A DNA stretch of 28,979 bases, taken from positions 1 through 28,979 of IMG/VR virus record IMGVR_UViG_3300027902_000025; one strand, given 5' to 3'. The translations under genes and the position numbers were made by a program. This DNA is from a virus. Below the pieces are notes generated by a model. The model was not told the DNA's origin. It ran no database searches and was given only the letters and a program-made list of their open reading frames with translations. Numbering within the stretch: position 1 is the stretch's first letter; each line of letters opens with the position of its first letter. Positions 22,466 through 28,979 of the stretch are shown one piece after another.

Positions 22466-22999
22466 ATGATCGATACGAGCACACGACGACCGAATCTTGA
22501 TGAGAAGCAGAAACGGGTCATCGAAAATATTGAGCCGTATACCCTGGGCATGGACCTGATCTGCACCCGGGGACACAGCACTCCCGGGGAACAACTCGAC
22601 ACGATAGAAAAGTTGGCAGCCAACAACAAGGTTCATTTTCCCGAGTTTCAATCCGGGAACCTCGAGGAAATAATCGATATCCCGGACGTCGGGAAGGGCT
22701 ATCGTTGGCAACGGACCCACAGCCATTTATTGAATATCGGAGTAATCGTTAATCCACCCCTTGAATGCACGATCCTCGAGGATTACATCCGGCCGAACGG
22801 AGAAAACATGAAGGGCGAGACCATGCAGCCCTCGCCGCACATTACGAGCGATCCGATAGATTTTTCAAGCCGCGTCAACGGCGTGCCGCATCTCGATCTG
22901 GTGGTCAGCATCATGACCCGCGCCAAGGCCGCCGGCGCCGGCATACGATATATCAAACCGGAACCGAAGAACGGTTGTGTGCATGTGGATATAGCTTGA
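22466..22999 (+). CDS. M15-like zinc peptidase, probable endolysin
   Basis: AGGAGG at 22451-22456 lies 9 bases before the ATG at 22466, so I chose it; an in-frame ATG at 22403 would add 21 residues but has a weaker site. Near the C-terminus the segment SPHITSDPIDF has the spacing of the M15 motif S-x-H-x2-G-x-A-x-D, giving His and Asp zinc ligands, and CVHVDI would be the second zinc histidine as in W-H-V-D. The glycine and alanine of the usual motif are Ser and Pro here. M15 enzymes cut peptide bridges of peptidoglycan. Neighbouring membrane proteins support a lysis role. The stop codon is within a CTTG repeat. Confidence 0.6.
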   Translation: MIDTSTRRPNLDEKQKRVIENIEPYTLGMDLICTRGHSTPGEQLDTIEKLAANNKVHFPEFQSGNLEEIIDIPDVGKGYRWQRTHSHLLNIGVIVNPPLECTILEDYIRPNGENMKGETMQPSPHITSDPIDFSSRVNGVPHLDLVVSIMTRAKAAGAGIRYIKPEPKNGCVHVDIA

Positions 23000-23030
23000 C
23001 AGCTTGCAGGCTTGACAGCTTGCCAGCGTG
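22993..23030. repeat. CTTG-type intergenic repeat cluster 2
   Basis: AGCTTGACAGCTTGCAGG and CTTGACAGCTTGCCAG in tandem; the first CTTGA supplies the stop codon of the peptidase gene. Bases 23006-23026 equal 21623-21643. Confidence 0.8.
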
Positions 23031-23040
23031 AAAACGAAAA

Positions 23041-23274
23041 ATGGATACATTAGTCAACATAGCGACGTTCCTGGCCAAGGGGAAATTCATCATGTGGATC
23101 TATACGATCAACATGGTGACTTTGTCCTGGTATGCGACAGTAAAGGAAATAACAATCGATGGCAGTATTGCCGTGATGTACAGTGCGGCCTTGTCAACAT
23201 ATGTACTATCCAAGGGGCATGAGCTTTACGAGAAGCGACAGTCTCTTAATAAATCACCCGGAGAATCGCAATGA
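23041..23274 (+). CDS. Holin-like membrane protein
   Basis: The 77-residue product shows two membrane segments, FIMWIYTINMVTLSWYATV at about 16-34 and GSIAVMYSAALSTYVLSKG at about 41-59, and a charged C-terminal tail (HELYEKRQSLNK). Two-helix proteins of this size next to a peptidoglycan peptidase are commonly holins. There is no strong ribosome binding site before the ATG, but the start is close to the end of the repeat cluster. It overlaps the next gene by four bases. Confidence 0.6.
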   Translation: MDTLVNIATFLAKGKFIMWIYTINMVTLSWYATVKEITIDGSIAVMYSAALSTYVLSKGHELYEKRQSLNKSPGESQ

Positions 23275-23687
23275 AAAAATCCATCATAATTTTTATTATC
23301 TTTTTATTCTTCGCCTGCGCGCCGAAGTTCATCACGCACCCGATCGAGACGAAAACCAAGACCGGCGATGCCGTGACCGTGATAACGCCGAAACAGATAG
23401 GAAGCAGGCAGGATGTGCCGGTAGGTTGGAAGCCCGCGGACACGATCATCATCAAGCAGCAGGGAAAGGCCGAGACCTATGTGAATAAAAAAACCGGAGA
23501 GGTCGCGCAGAACGCTCCGGCTCAGGCGATCACGCAATCGATCGAAACTCCGAAGAAGTCCTGGGCCTGGGCCTGGTGGACCGGCGGGATCCTCGGCGTA
23601 TTGGTTTTGATCAATTATCTTCTTAATTCCTTTTTCGGAGTGAACCCGTTCGGATGGATCGGTAAAAAAATATTCAAAGGAGGATAA
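23271..23687 (+). CDS. Membrane or lipoprotein, spanin-like candidate
   Basis: The 138-residue protein has an N-terminal hydrophobic signal (SIIIFIIFLFFAC) with a cysteine at residue 16 that could be lipidated, although FFAC is an imperfect lipobox. A polar middle region follows and then a second membrane segment near residues 104-122 (WWTGGILGVLVLINYLLNSF). Its place behind the holin-like gene suggests a spanin or other envelope protein. No family is recognised. Confidence 0.6.
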   Translation: MKKSIIIFIIFLFFACAPKFITHPIETKTKTGDAVTVITPKQIGSRQDVPVGWKPADTIIIKQQGKAETYVNKKTGEVAQNAPAQAITQSIETPKKSWAWAWWTGGILGVLVLINYLLNSFFGVNPFGWIGKKIFKGG

Positions 23688-23689
23688 CG

Positions 23690-23794
23690 ATGCTGACTAT
23701 CACTTTAATTGGCGCGGCCTTTGTGGCCGGCGTGCTTCTGAGCGACAAGATCAAGAACGCCCTGGTCGCTGCGTATAAAAAGATATTCACGTAA
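23690..23794 (+). CDS. 34-residue membrane peptide
   Basis: AAAGGAGGA (23677-23685) gives an excellent ribosome binding site. The product MLTITLIGAAFVAGVLLSDK followed by IKNALVAAYKKIFT is one short hydrophobic helix with a basic amphipathic tail. It is a typical small phage membrane protein, perhaps assisting the holin. Confidence 0.65.
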   Translation: MLTITLIGAAFVAGVLLSDKIKNALVAAYKKIFT

Positions 23795-23819
23795 TAATTT
23801 TATTTGGAGGTAAAAAGCA

Positions 23820-24794
23820 ATGGAAAGAATCAGCTATTCTCCACGGCTGGGAAAACATCCAAAGAAGTTCGATCATCGTACGCTGCAGTTCGCGCGTTAC
23901 ATGCCCAAACTGCCGACGCCGCCGACGGCAACCGACCACGCTTCGAAACTGCCGGCAAATATCGGCATGATGGGGAACGACACTTATGGCGATTGCACGG
24001 TCGCGGCCGCGGGGCATATGGTCCAGAGTTGGACTGCGTATGCCGAGCGAGGCATCGAGACCTTATCCGATGCGGATATTCTTGCTGCATATGATGTCAT
24101 ATCTCCGAACGACCAGGGCGCGTATATGCTCGATGTGCTGAACTACTGGCACAAGACCGGCATCGGCCCGGACAAGATCGAGGCATTCGTTGAAATCGGC
24201 ATCGCGGACCTGATCCAGGCGAAGTTGGCCATCGAATACTTCGGCTCGTGTTATATCGGCATGTCGCTGCCCGACGTCAACACGTTCGGCCCCTGGACTA
24301 CGCCTACCGGCCCACCTGATCCGTACAATGGGCATGCGGTATGCCTCATTGCGTATGATGATGCAAAGAAGATGTTCAAGGTCTGCACCTGGGGCGAGAT
24401 CTGGGACATGAGCTATGCGTGGTTCCAAAAATACATGGACGAAGGATACGCCGTGCTGAATGATATCGAGATCATCACGGCAACCGGTAAGAGTCCGGAA
24501 GGATTCGACTTCGCCACGTTGCAGGCGGACCTGTCGCATATCGGCGATCCGGTCACGCCGCCCACGCCCGTCCCGCCGACGCCGCCCCCGGTACCGCCGG
24601 CTCCGACTCCGGTGTTGGCATTCACTGCCGTGGTCAGCCCGCATTATATTTTGACACTGGGAGGGGTCATCCAGAAGACGACCTACGCATCATCGATGGA
24701 AGCCGCCGAGCATGCCGCCAATTTCAAATTGGCAAACAAGACCAAAGACGTTTATTTCGACGTTGTCGGTCGATGGAAGGTGACGGCCAAATGA
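23820..24794 (+). CDS. Papain-like cysteine peptidase with proline-rich hinge
   Basis: Residues about 45-225 have the features of C1-like cysteine peptidases: NDTYGDCTVAAAGHM with the likely nucleophile Cys59, GHAVCLIAYDD with His172, and CTWGEIW at 189-195 in the place of the N-S-W-G motif. A hinge of repeated Pro-Thr/Val-Pro (about 246-264) leads to an 60-residue C-terminal domain with AEHAANFKLANKTKDVY. There is no signal peptide. Targets could be host envelope proteins, phage proteins or defence factors; the sequence cannot say. The asparagine of the usual triad seems replaced. It overlaps the nuclease gene by four bases. Confidence 0.72.
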   Translation: MERISYSPRLGKHPKKFDHRTLQFARYMPKLPTPPTATDHASKLPANIGMMGNDTYGDCTVAAAGHMVQSWTAYAERGIETLSDADILAAYDVISPNDQGAYMLDVLNYWHKTGIGPDKIEAFVEIGIADLIQAKLAIEYFGSCYIGMSLPDVNTFGPWTTPTGPPDPYNGHAVCLIAYDDAKKMFKVCTWGEIWDMSYAWFQKYMDEGYAVLNDIEIITATGKSPEGFDFATLQADLSHIGDPVTPPTPVPPTPPPVPPAPTPVLAFTAVVSPHYILTLGGVIQKTTYASSMEAAEHAANFKLANKTKDVYFDVVGRWKVTAK

Positions 24795-25180
24795 ACCCGC
24801 CGAATATCAGCTTTCCCTATTGGTATTACGCCGGCTGCTTCAATGTGGTGGACGGCGATACCTATGATCTGCAGTTCGATTTCGGCATGATGCTCTGGCA
24901 GAAAGACCGGTTCCGCGCCTACGGCATCAACGCCCCGGAGCTGACCAGCAAAGACCCGGTCGTGCGCGCGCAGGCGCAATTGGCAAGGCAGTTCTGTATC
25001 GACCGGATACTCGGCCGGACCATCGAGAGCAAATCGCTCATCATCAACACGCACCTCGACAAGCGGGAGAAATACGGCAGGATCCTCGCCGATGTCTACT
25101 ATTGCGATGCCTCTGGTGTGTGGTCATGGTTGAACGACGAGCTTATCCAGGCCGGGCTGGCCGTGGTATATCTGCCGTAA
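24791..25180 (+). CDS. SNase-like (thermonuclease) nuclease
   Basis: The start at 24791 overlaps the upstream stop (ATGA) and follows GGAAGG. The 129-residue protein matches the staphylococcal nuclease fold: VVDGDTYDL with the calcium ligands Asp21 and Asp23, FRAYGINAPE with Arg42 and Glu50, and KYGRILADV with Arg97, the equivalents of the Arg35, Glu43 and Arg87 active site. A WLNDELIQAGLAVVY tail is also typical. It cuts DNA or RNA with calcium. No signal peptide is visible, so it would act in the cytoplasm or be released at lysis, for instance on host nucleic acid. Confidence 0.82.
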   Translation: MNPPNISFPYWYYAGCFNVVDGDTYDLQFDFGMMLWQKDRFRAYGINAPELTSKDPVVRAQAQLARQFCIDRILGRTIESKSLIINTHLDKREKYGRILADVYYCDASGVWSWLNDELIQAGLAVVYLP

Positions 25181-25185
25181 ACGGA

Positions 25186-25242
25186 ATCGCTTTCAAGCTG
25201 GCAAGCGTGCAAGCTATCAAGCCTGCAAGCTTTCAAGCAGAA
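25186..25242. repeat. CTTG-type intergenic repeat cluster 3
   Basis: TTTCAAGCTGGCAAGCGTGCAAGCTATCAAGCCTGCAAGC and similar units fill the gap between the nuclease and the next gene, mostly in the reverse sense (CAAGC) of clusters 1 and 2. Confidence 0.75.
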
Positions 25243-25253
25243 AGGAAGTTAAA

Positions 25254-25700
25254 ATGGACTATCTAATCGGAATCATCACAAGCATTCTCATCCACTGGCG
25301 GGACAATCCTTTTGACATGGTTGTTGAGATATTCATGTCTGGAGTATGGACGCTCGTGGTCACCTGGCTATTCTGGGGCCTGTACGTGATGGGTATGGGG
25401 CTGCAGCGCGAGATGGATACGCTCAAGGCGCAGGGCAAGGACTTCACGTTCACGCAGAAGACGCTCGCCGGGCCCTGGGTGAGCCTGCTGGTGATCGTGG
25501 ATGTTGTGTTTCGGTTTACCTACGGCATTTTGATCTTTTTCCCGGACCTACCGAGGGAACTGACATTTTCGCAGCAGCTTGAGCGGCTCCTGAGCTACGG
25601 CAAAGGGTCCTGGCGATATAAGTTGGCGTTCTGGCTCGCATCGGAGCTGATCAATCCGTTTTCGGCGGGCGCGCCGCATATTCGGACGCCGCTGGAATAA
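25254..25700 (+). CDS. Phage membrane protein
   Basis: The 148-residue protein has hydrophobic stretches near residues 26-47 (IFMSGVWTLVVTWLFWGLYVMG) and 77-97 (LLVIVDVVFRFTYGILIFFPD). Between and behind them are amphipathic regions, ending in FSQQLERLLSYGKGSW and ASELINPF. It resembles a family of small membrane proteins of unknown function found near lysis genes in phages of proteobacteria, with the DLPRE and NPF blocks. Its role is unknown. Confidence 0.6.
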   Translation: MDYLIGIITSILIHWRDNPFDMVVEIFMSGVWTLVVTWLFWGLYVMGMGLQREMDTLKAQGKDFTFTQKTLAGPWVSLLVIVDVVFRFTYGILIFFPDLPRELTFSQQLERLLSYGKGSWRYKLAFWLASELINPFSAGAPHIRTPLE

Positions 25701-25730
25701 AAAATAAAAGATTGCAACTAAGGAGGATTT

Positions 25731-25901
25731 ATGATTCAGCTTACCATCACGCTAAATGACAACAAGACGATATCGGTTACCGGACCGATCGATGATAAAT
25801 TCATTTGCTATGCCTTATTGGAATCGGCAAGGGATGTGATCAAGGATTATAAGCCATCCGCCATTGTGGCGCCGGACCAAAATCTCACATTTCGTAACTA
25901 A
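25731..25901 (+). CDS. Small hypothetical protein
   Basis: AGGAGG lies at 25721-25726 before the ATG. The 56-residue product, starting MIQLTITLNDNKTISVTGPI, is two beta strands and a helix (ICYALLESARDVIKDY) with no known motif. It is short but has a strong ribosome binding site and lies between two real genes at normal spacing. Confidence 0.7.
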   Translation: MIQLTITLNDNKTISVTGPIDDKFICYALLESARDVIKDYKPSAIVAPDQNLTFRN

Positions 25902-25917
25902 ATAGGAGGTACTATTC

Positions 25918-26457
25918 ATGGGTAGACAACTATTTCAGGATGGGCCATATGTTGATCCTCCTGTATCGTCTCCGACTGCTCTTACGTCAACGTCTGCGGA
26001 GGCTCTTTGGATAGGCGCAACGTTCACACCGATCTTTGCGAATGATCCAAAGGCAGGAAAGATTTACTGCGTTCGCGCAGGTGGCATCATGTCAACCGGC
26101 GCATCGGGGACGCTGATCTTGATCCCTCAGTATGGTGCGCTTGGAGGCACGACACTCGGCTCATCACAGACCGTTACCATGCCTATCAACATGACAAACG
26201 TGGCGTGGTATCTGCAATTCGACCTGGTGTTCCGTATCATAGCGGCTGGTTCTAACTCAACCTGCATAGGATCAGGGATGTTCGTGACGGCTCCGTATGC
26301 GTCTGCTCCCGCTGCTGGACTTTCGTGTGTCATTCCGTTTGGTGGAACGTCGGCAACTGTGGACGCAACTGCAAACTCAGGCATCACGATCTCAAAGACG
26401 TTGAGCGTTGCAGGTTCGATGACCATGAACTATGCGTATATATTCTCAAGGAATTAA
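25918..26457 (+). CDS. Virion surface or tail protein, jelly-roll-like
   Basis: The 179-residue protein has alternating strands with Thr, Ser, Gly and Ala, and segments FTPIFANDPKAGKIYCV, GTLILIPQYG, WYLQFDLVFRIIAAGSNST and GITISKTLSVAGS. The arrangement is common in phage minor structural proteins of the fibre region. It has an AGGAGGT site upstream. Exact position in the virion is unknown. Confidence 0.65.
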   Translation: MGRQLFQDGPYVDPPVSSPTALTSTSAEALWIGATFTPIFANDPKAGKIYCVRAGGIMSTGASGTLILIPQYGALGGTTLGSSQTVTMPINMTNVAWYLQFDLVFRIIAAGSNSTCIGSGMFVTAPYASAPAAGLSCVIPFGGTSATVDATANSGITISKTLSVAGSMTMNYAYIFSRN

Positions 26458-26459
26458 AC

Positions 26460-26789
26460 ATGCAAGCAATCAATGTTGTGCCAGGAGTTCCGAACACACC
26501 GGTTCATGCATTTGATTGTTTCATGGAAGTGTCTGCAAACTTCTATGAGAGAAATTATACAATCAACGGCGTGACAAAAGACGCAGGAGGCACAGCTCTT
26601 GGTCTGTGTACCGTTTATCTGTTTTGCATGAGTTCGGGCGTGCCTGTGCTTACCCTAACCACCATATCCGACGTGAACGGAAACTATTCATTCGTTGTCG
26701 ATAAAACGCTGGTATGGTGGGTCGTGTCTTATCTTATAGGAACGCCTGATGTGGTGGGGGCAACCGTAAATAATCTGGTCGGGGTATAA
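26460..26789 (+). CDS. Fibre-region protein with Ig-like beta sandwich
   Basis: The start at 26460 lies two bases after the previous stop. The 109-residue protein contains ERNYTINGVTKDAGGTALGLCTVYLF and TTISDVNGNYSFVVD. This is the pattern of the small beta-sandwich domain of the carboxypeptidase regulatory type (G-V/I-x-D-x2-G followed by T-x-S-D-x-N-G-x-Y-x-F) that phages often use in fibres. No transmembrane segment. Confidence 0.65.
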   Translation: MQAINVVPGVPNTPVHAFDCFMEVSANFYERNYTINGVTKDAGGTALGLCTVYLFCMSSGVPVLTLTTISDVNGNYSFVVDKTLVWWVVSYLIGTPDVVGATVNNLVGV

Positions 26790-26805
26790 GTAGAAAGGGG
26801 AAATC

Positions 26806-27156
26806 ATGGCAAAGCAAATAATCGTGCTTGGAGTGACTTCAAATATCGGCGGCGAGTATTCCGTGAATGTCGCTTTCTGGTATCCGGTCGCCTCTGGTGA
26901 GGAGTTTCCGCTTCCCGGCAGATCGTCGGAATATAAAGGCGCAACATTGGACGAACTGACAGCGCTCCGGGTCGGATCGGTAATCGAAGAAGTACGGGGA
27001 TATATTGTCCCGTCGAGTTATACCGTCGCGCAGGTGCAAGCATTTTTGCTTACCATCTATCAAGCAAAAGTAGCATACATAAACACAAAGCCCGCCGTGG
27101 GGAATTTCTATGGATATAATTTCGACGGTTCTGCGTGGAATAATATTCACGGATAA
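26806..27156 (+). CDS. Fibre-region hypothetical protein
   Basis: A GAAAGGGG site precedes the ATG. The 116-residue protein begins MAKQIIVLGVTSNIGGEYSVNVAFWYPV and has a helical second half around VAQVQAFLLTIYQAKVAYI. No family recognised. It is in the block of small virion-surface genes. Confidence 0.65.
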   Translation: MAKQIIVLGVTSNIGGEYSVNVAFWYPVASGEEFPLPGRSSEYKGATLDELTALRVGSVIEEVRGYIVPSSYTVAQVQAFLLTIYQAKVAYINTKPAVGNFYGYNFDGSAWNNIHG

Positions 27157-27160
27157 GTAA

Positions 27161-27844
27161 ATGGCTATAGTTCCTAGAGCAGCGTATTCAGCGGAATCGA
27201 ACGCAGTCGCCAGCGTAGTCGTGCAGGCCGATGATTTAATTGTCGTCATATATAGTTTTGGTGTTAATGCAACGCCGACATGCTCGGACAATGCAAATGG
27301 TGGAACGAATACTTATACGCAGGCGGGCATTTCTCAGGGAACTGCGGATGGAACTGCTTGCACCGTCATAAGTTTTTGGGCAAAAGCAAAAGCGAGTGAG
27401 ACGCTTACTATAACATGCACATCCGAAACTGCCCCTGTTATCGCGGTGCATGTTTACTCGGGCGCAAATATAACTGCTCCGGTTGATGGATTTACAGCCA
27501 AGACCGATTCATCCGACACCACGTCTCACACATCAGGCACGGACAATACGGGCAACGCAAACGATGTGCTTGTTTGCGGATGGTATCAGATCAACACCGC
27601 AGAAACCCCGACAACGAGCGGCGGATGGACGCGGAGAACGCTTCAAAACTCAGGATATGGGGAAACGGCATGCAGTTGTGATTATATCGTATCTTCCACC
27701 GGGGCCTATAGCTGCCCCTTGAACGGAACGTACAGCGTTGAATATGTCAGTTTGATTGTAGGGTTCAAAGCGTTGGACGGCGGCGGGCGGTATACGGTTC
27801 CCGGGCTTAATGTCCCGGTTTTTAACAAGCAAGGTGAAACATAA
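27161..27844 (+). CDS. Fibre-region beta-rich protein
   Basis: The 227-residue protein is rich in Thr, Ser, Ala and Val: SVVVQADDLIVVIYSFG, TCSDNANGGTNTYTQA and CTVISFWAKAKASETLTITC read as a beta sandwich like those in phage surface proteins and some secreted adhesins. No catalytic motif is visible. It overlaps the next gene by one base. Confidence 0.65.
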   Translation: MAIVPRAAYSAESNAVASVVVQADDLIVVIYSFGVNATPTCSDNANGGTNTYTQAGISQGTADGTACTVISFWAKAKASETLTITCTSETAPVIAVHVYSGANITAPVDGFTAKTDSSDTTSHTSGTDNTGNANDVLVCGWYQINTAETPTTSGGWTRRTLQNSGYGETACSCDYIVSSTGAYSCPLNGTYSVEYVSLIVGFKALDGGGRYTVPGLNVPVFNKQGET

Positions 27845-28806
27845 TGTCGGTAATGAATATAAAACTTGTTGATCCAACAACAGCGCCGGGCGGCGGAGCT
27901 GCTGCCCTTGCGGCTTCTGTTTCCTGCGTTGTCACGGTCAGCGCAGCACTCACAACCTCGATCCCCCTGGCCTCCTCGGTATCCTGCGTTGCAACGATCA
28001 GCGCCCAACTCACCACCTCTATCAACCTGGCGTCTTCGGTGGCCTGTGCAGTCACGATCAGCGCCCAACTCACTACCTCCATCAACCTGGCGTCTTCGGT
28101 GGCCTGTGCAGTTACGATCAGCGCCCAACTGACGACGTCGATCACCCTGGCATCCTCGGTGGCCTGCGCGGCAACGATCAGCGCCCAGCTCACGACGTCG
28201 ATCACCCTGGCATCCTCAGTGACCTGCGTTGTCACGATCAGTGCAGCACTTACCACAGCGATCACTCTCTCGTCGTTCGTATCCTGTGTATGTACAATCA
28301 ATGCGACGCTCACGTCGGGGGCCGATACTGCTTTGACCGCATCTGTGTCCTGTGTTGTCACGGTCAGCGCAGCACTCACAACGTCGATTCGACTGGCTTC
28401 CGCAGTCAGTTGTCTTGCGACGACGAGTGCGGCGCTTACGACGTCGATCGCCCTGGCTTCCTCGGTGGCCTGCGCAATAACCACGAGTGCGGCGCTTACA
28501 ACGTCGATTACCCTGGCATCCTCGGTGGCCTGCATTGTTTCGATCAATACCCAGCTGACGACGTTCATTCGTTTGGCAGCCCAGGCAACCGTCGCCTGTC
28601 TCACAACTGCCGATCTGACCACCGCGATTCCTTTTGTTCTGCCGGCGCACAGGAATGTCTTCATACTGGACGATGCCTATCGGGCATTCTCGCTCGATAA
28701 AAAGTCGCGGCAGTTCCCGATCGATACGAAACAACGCTCATTCATAAACGACAAAACGCGAAGGAAATTCACACTCGATACCAAGCGGAGGGTGATCAAT
28801 GCCTGA
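27844..28806 (+). CDS. Repeat-built tail fibre-like protein
   Basis: The 320-residue protein is mainly twelve 20-residue repeats (residues 22-264) of the kind LASSVACAVTISAQLTTSIN. A cysteine stands at repeat position 7 in the first eleven copies and one or two places later in the last. The C-terminus (residues 270-320) changes to five nine-residue repeats of the kind RQFPIDTKQ. The strict repeat length suggests a beta-solenoid or stacked beta fibre. It lies in the fibre block and may be the shaft of a receptor-binding or side fibre. Repeats 3 and 4 are almost identical in DNA, so the array probably grows and shrinks by recombination. Confidence 0.75.
   Translation: MSVMNIKLVDPTTAPGGGAAALAASVSCVVTVSAALTTSIPLASSVSCVATISAQLTTSINLASSVACAVTISAQLTTSINLASSVACAVTISAQLTTSITLASSVACAATISAQLTTSITLASSVTCVVTISAALTTAITLSSFVSCVCTINATLTSGADTALTASVSCVVTVSAALTTSIRLASAVSCLATTSAALTTSIALASSVACAITTSAALTTSITLASSVACIVSINTQLTTFIRLAAQATVACLTTADLTTAIPFVLPAHRNVFILDDAYRAFSLDKKSRQFPIDTKQRSFINDKTRRKFTLDTKRRVINA
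27907..28635 (+). repeat. Twelve 60-base coding tandem repeats
   Basis: Unit LASSVACAVTISAQLTTSI at DNA level about 60 bases. Copies at 27967-28266 are most alike; copy 7 is diverged and is followed by two extra residues that shift the register before copy 8. Confidence 0.85.
28681..28806 (+). repeat. Nine-residue C-terminal repeats (R-x-F-x-x-D-x-K)
   Basis: RAFSLDKKS, RQFPIDTKQ, RSFINDKTR, RKFTLDTKR and the partial RVINA; a related RNVFILDDA precedes them. Basic beta-strand repeats of this kind may cap or anchor the fibre. Confidence 0.7.
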
Positions 28807-28979
28807 GCCTCTCTACCTGAAGAAAAACGATCTGCAACCCTATTATAACACCATCAATGCTCGTTATCGCAGTCCGCAGCTAGGCAATCAACTGGACGTT
28901 ACTGCCTTTACTGAACAGGTTTACAGTTATTGGTTAAACAATCATGGCTATGGCATACAGCAGATTACTGTAAGTGATA
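28799..28979 (+). CDS. Virion-region hypothetical protein, 5' end
   Basis: The ATG at 28799 overlaps the end of the previous gene and lies behind GGAGGGTG. Sixty codons are visible to the window edge without a stop, starting MPEPLYLKKNDLQPYYNTINARYR and ending near GIQQITVSD. No motif is recognised. It continues past the window. Confidence 0.6.
   Translation, partial: MPEPLYLKKNDLQPYYNTINARYRSPQLGNQLDVTAFTEQVYSYWLNNHGYGIQQITVSD

Noticed and set aside
27907-28635. CRISPR-like or non-coding 60-base repeats
   Set aside because: The repeats are in phase with an intact reading frame and differ mostly by synonymous or conservative changes.
27822-28664. Minus-strand open frame of 280 codons with repeated TEDARVIDVVSWALIV units
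   Set aside because: The repeats are the antisense reading of the 60-base repeats of the fibre gene. The plus frame has the normal operon overlaps and C-terminal repeats.
27844-28806. Diversity-generating retroelement target
   Set aside because: No reverse transcriptase, template repeat or lectin-like variable domain is visible in the window.

Overview
This window looks like part of a tailed-bacteriophage genome or prophage. Every convincing gene reads left to right on the + strand, many overlap by one to four bases (ATGA or TAATG junctions), and the order follows phage modules: nucleic-acid genes, recombinase, regulator, terminase, head, tail, lysis and fibres. The DNA is moderately G+C-rich with strong AGGAGG-type ribosome binding sites, which suits a Gram-negative host. 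The sequence does not identify the host. Both ends are cut: an incomplete gene enters on the left and another runs off on the right.

Layout. 1-2700: tail of a Gp37/Gp68-like gene, a zinc-ribbon gene split by a tetranucleotide repeat, a C-truncated cytosine-5 methyltransferase, an ASCH-like protein and a small unknown protein. 2715-3614: an A+T-rich gene joining a MucR-like zinc finger to a homing-endonuclease-associated repeat. 3615-6713: a primase-helicase fusion. 6714-7027: a non-coding block of GGGGGCACAT repeats in both orientations around two A+T-rich spacers, a candidate replication origin or integrase arm-site region. 7028-8776: a tyrosine recombinase, two small genes, and the 3' remnant of a second related recombinase. 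9050-9391: a Mor-type activator, then a terminator.

9481-22399 is the virion assembly block: zinc-finger small terminase, large terminase, a beta-rich protein, a Mu gp29-type portal fused to a MuF domain, a protease-scaffold gene with nested starts, a P22-like coat protein, a Mu gp36-like connector, a membrane/coiled-coil protein, Mu G-like morphogenesis protein, tail terminator candidate, tail tube protein, and a tail assembly chaperone gene with a textbook -1 frameshift signal. 22466-25700 holds a probable lysis and accessory cluster: M15-like peptidase, small membrane proteins, papain-like cysteine peptidase, secretable-looking SNase-type nuclease and a membrane protein. 25731-28979 holds virion surface or fibre proteins, including one made of twelve 20-residue repeats each with a cysteine at a fixed place or nearby.

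The phage is a mosaic. Head genes and the Mor regulator are Mu-like, the coat is P22-like, the tail tube and chaperone are of the long non-contractile (siphovirus) type, and a tyrosine recombinase stands where a Mu relative would have a DDE transposase. No tape measure gene is present in its usual place after the chaperone. The most interesting non-coding structures are the 6765-6983 repeat block, the frameshift signal at 22067-22109, the (CAGG)5 frame break at 649-668, and a 43-base element present in inverted orientation on both sides of the capsid-to-tail-tube genes.
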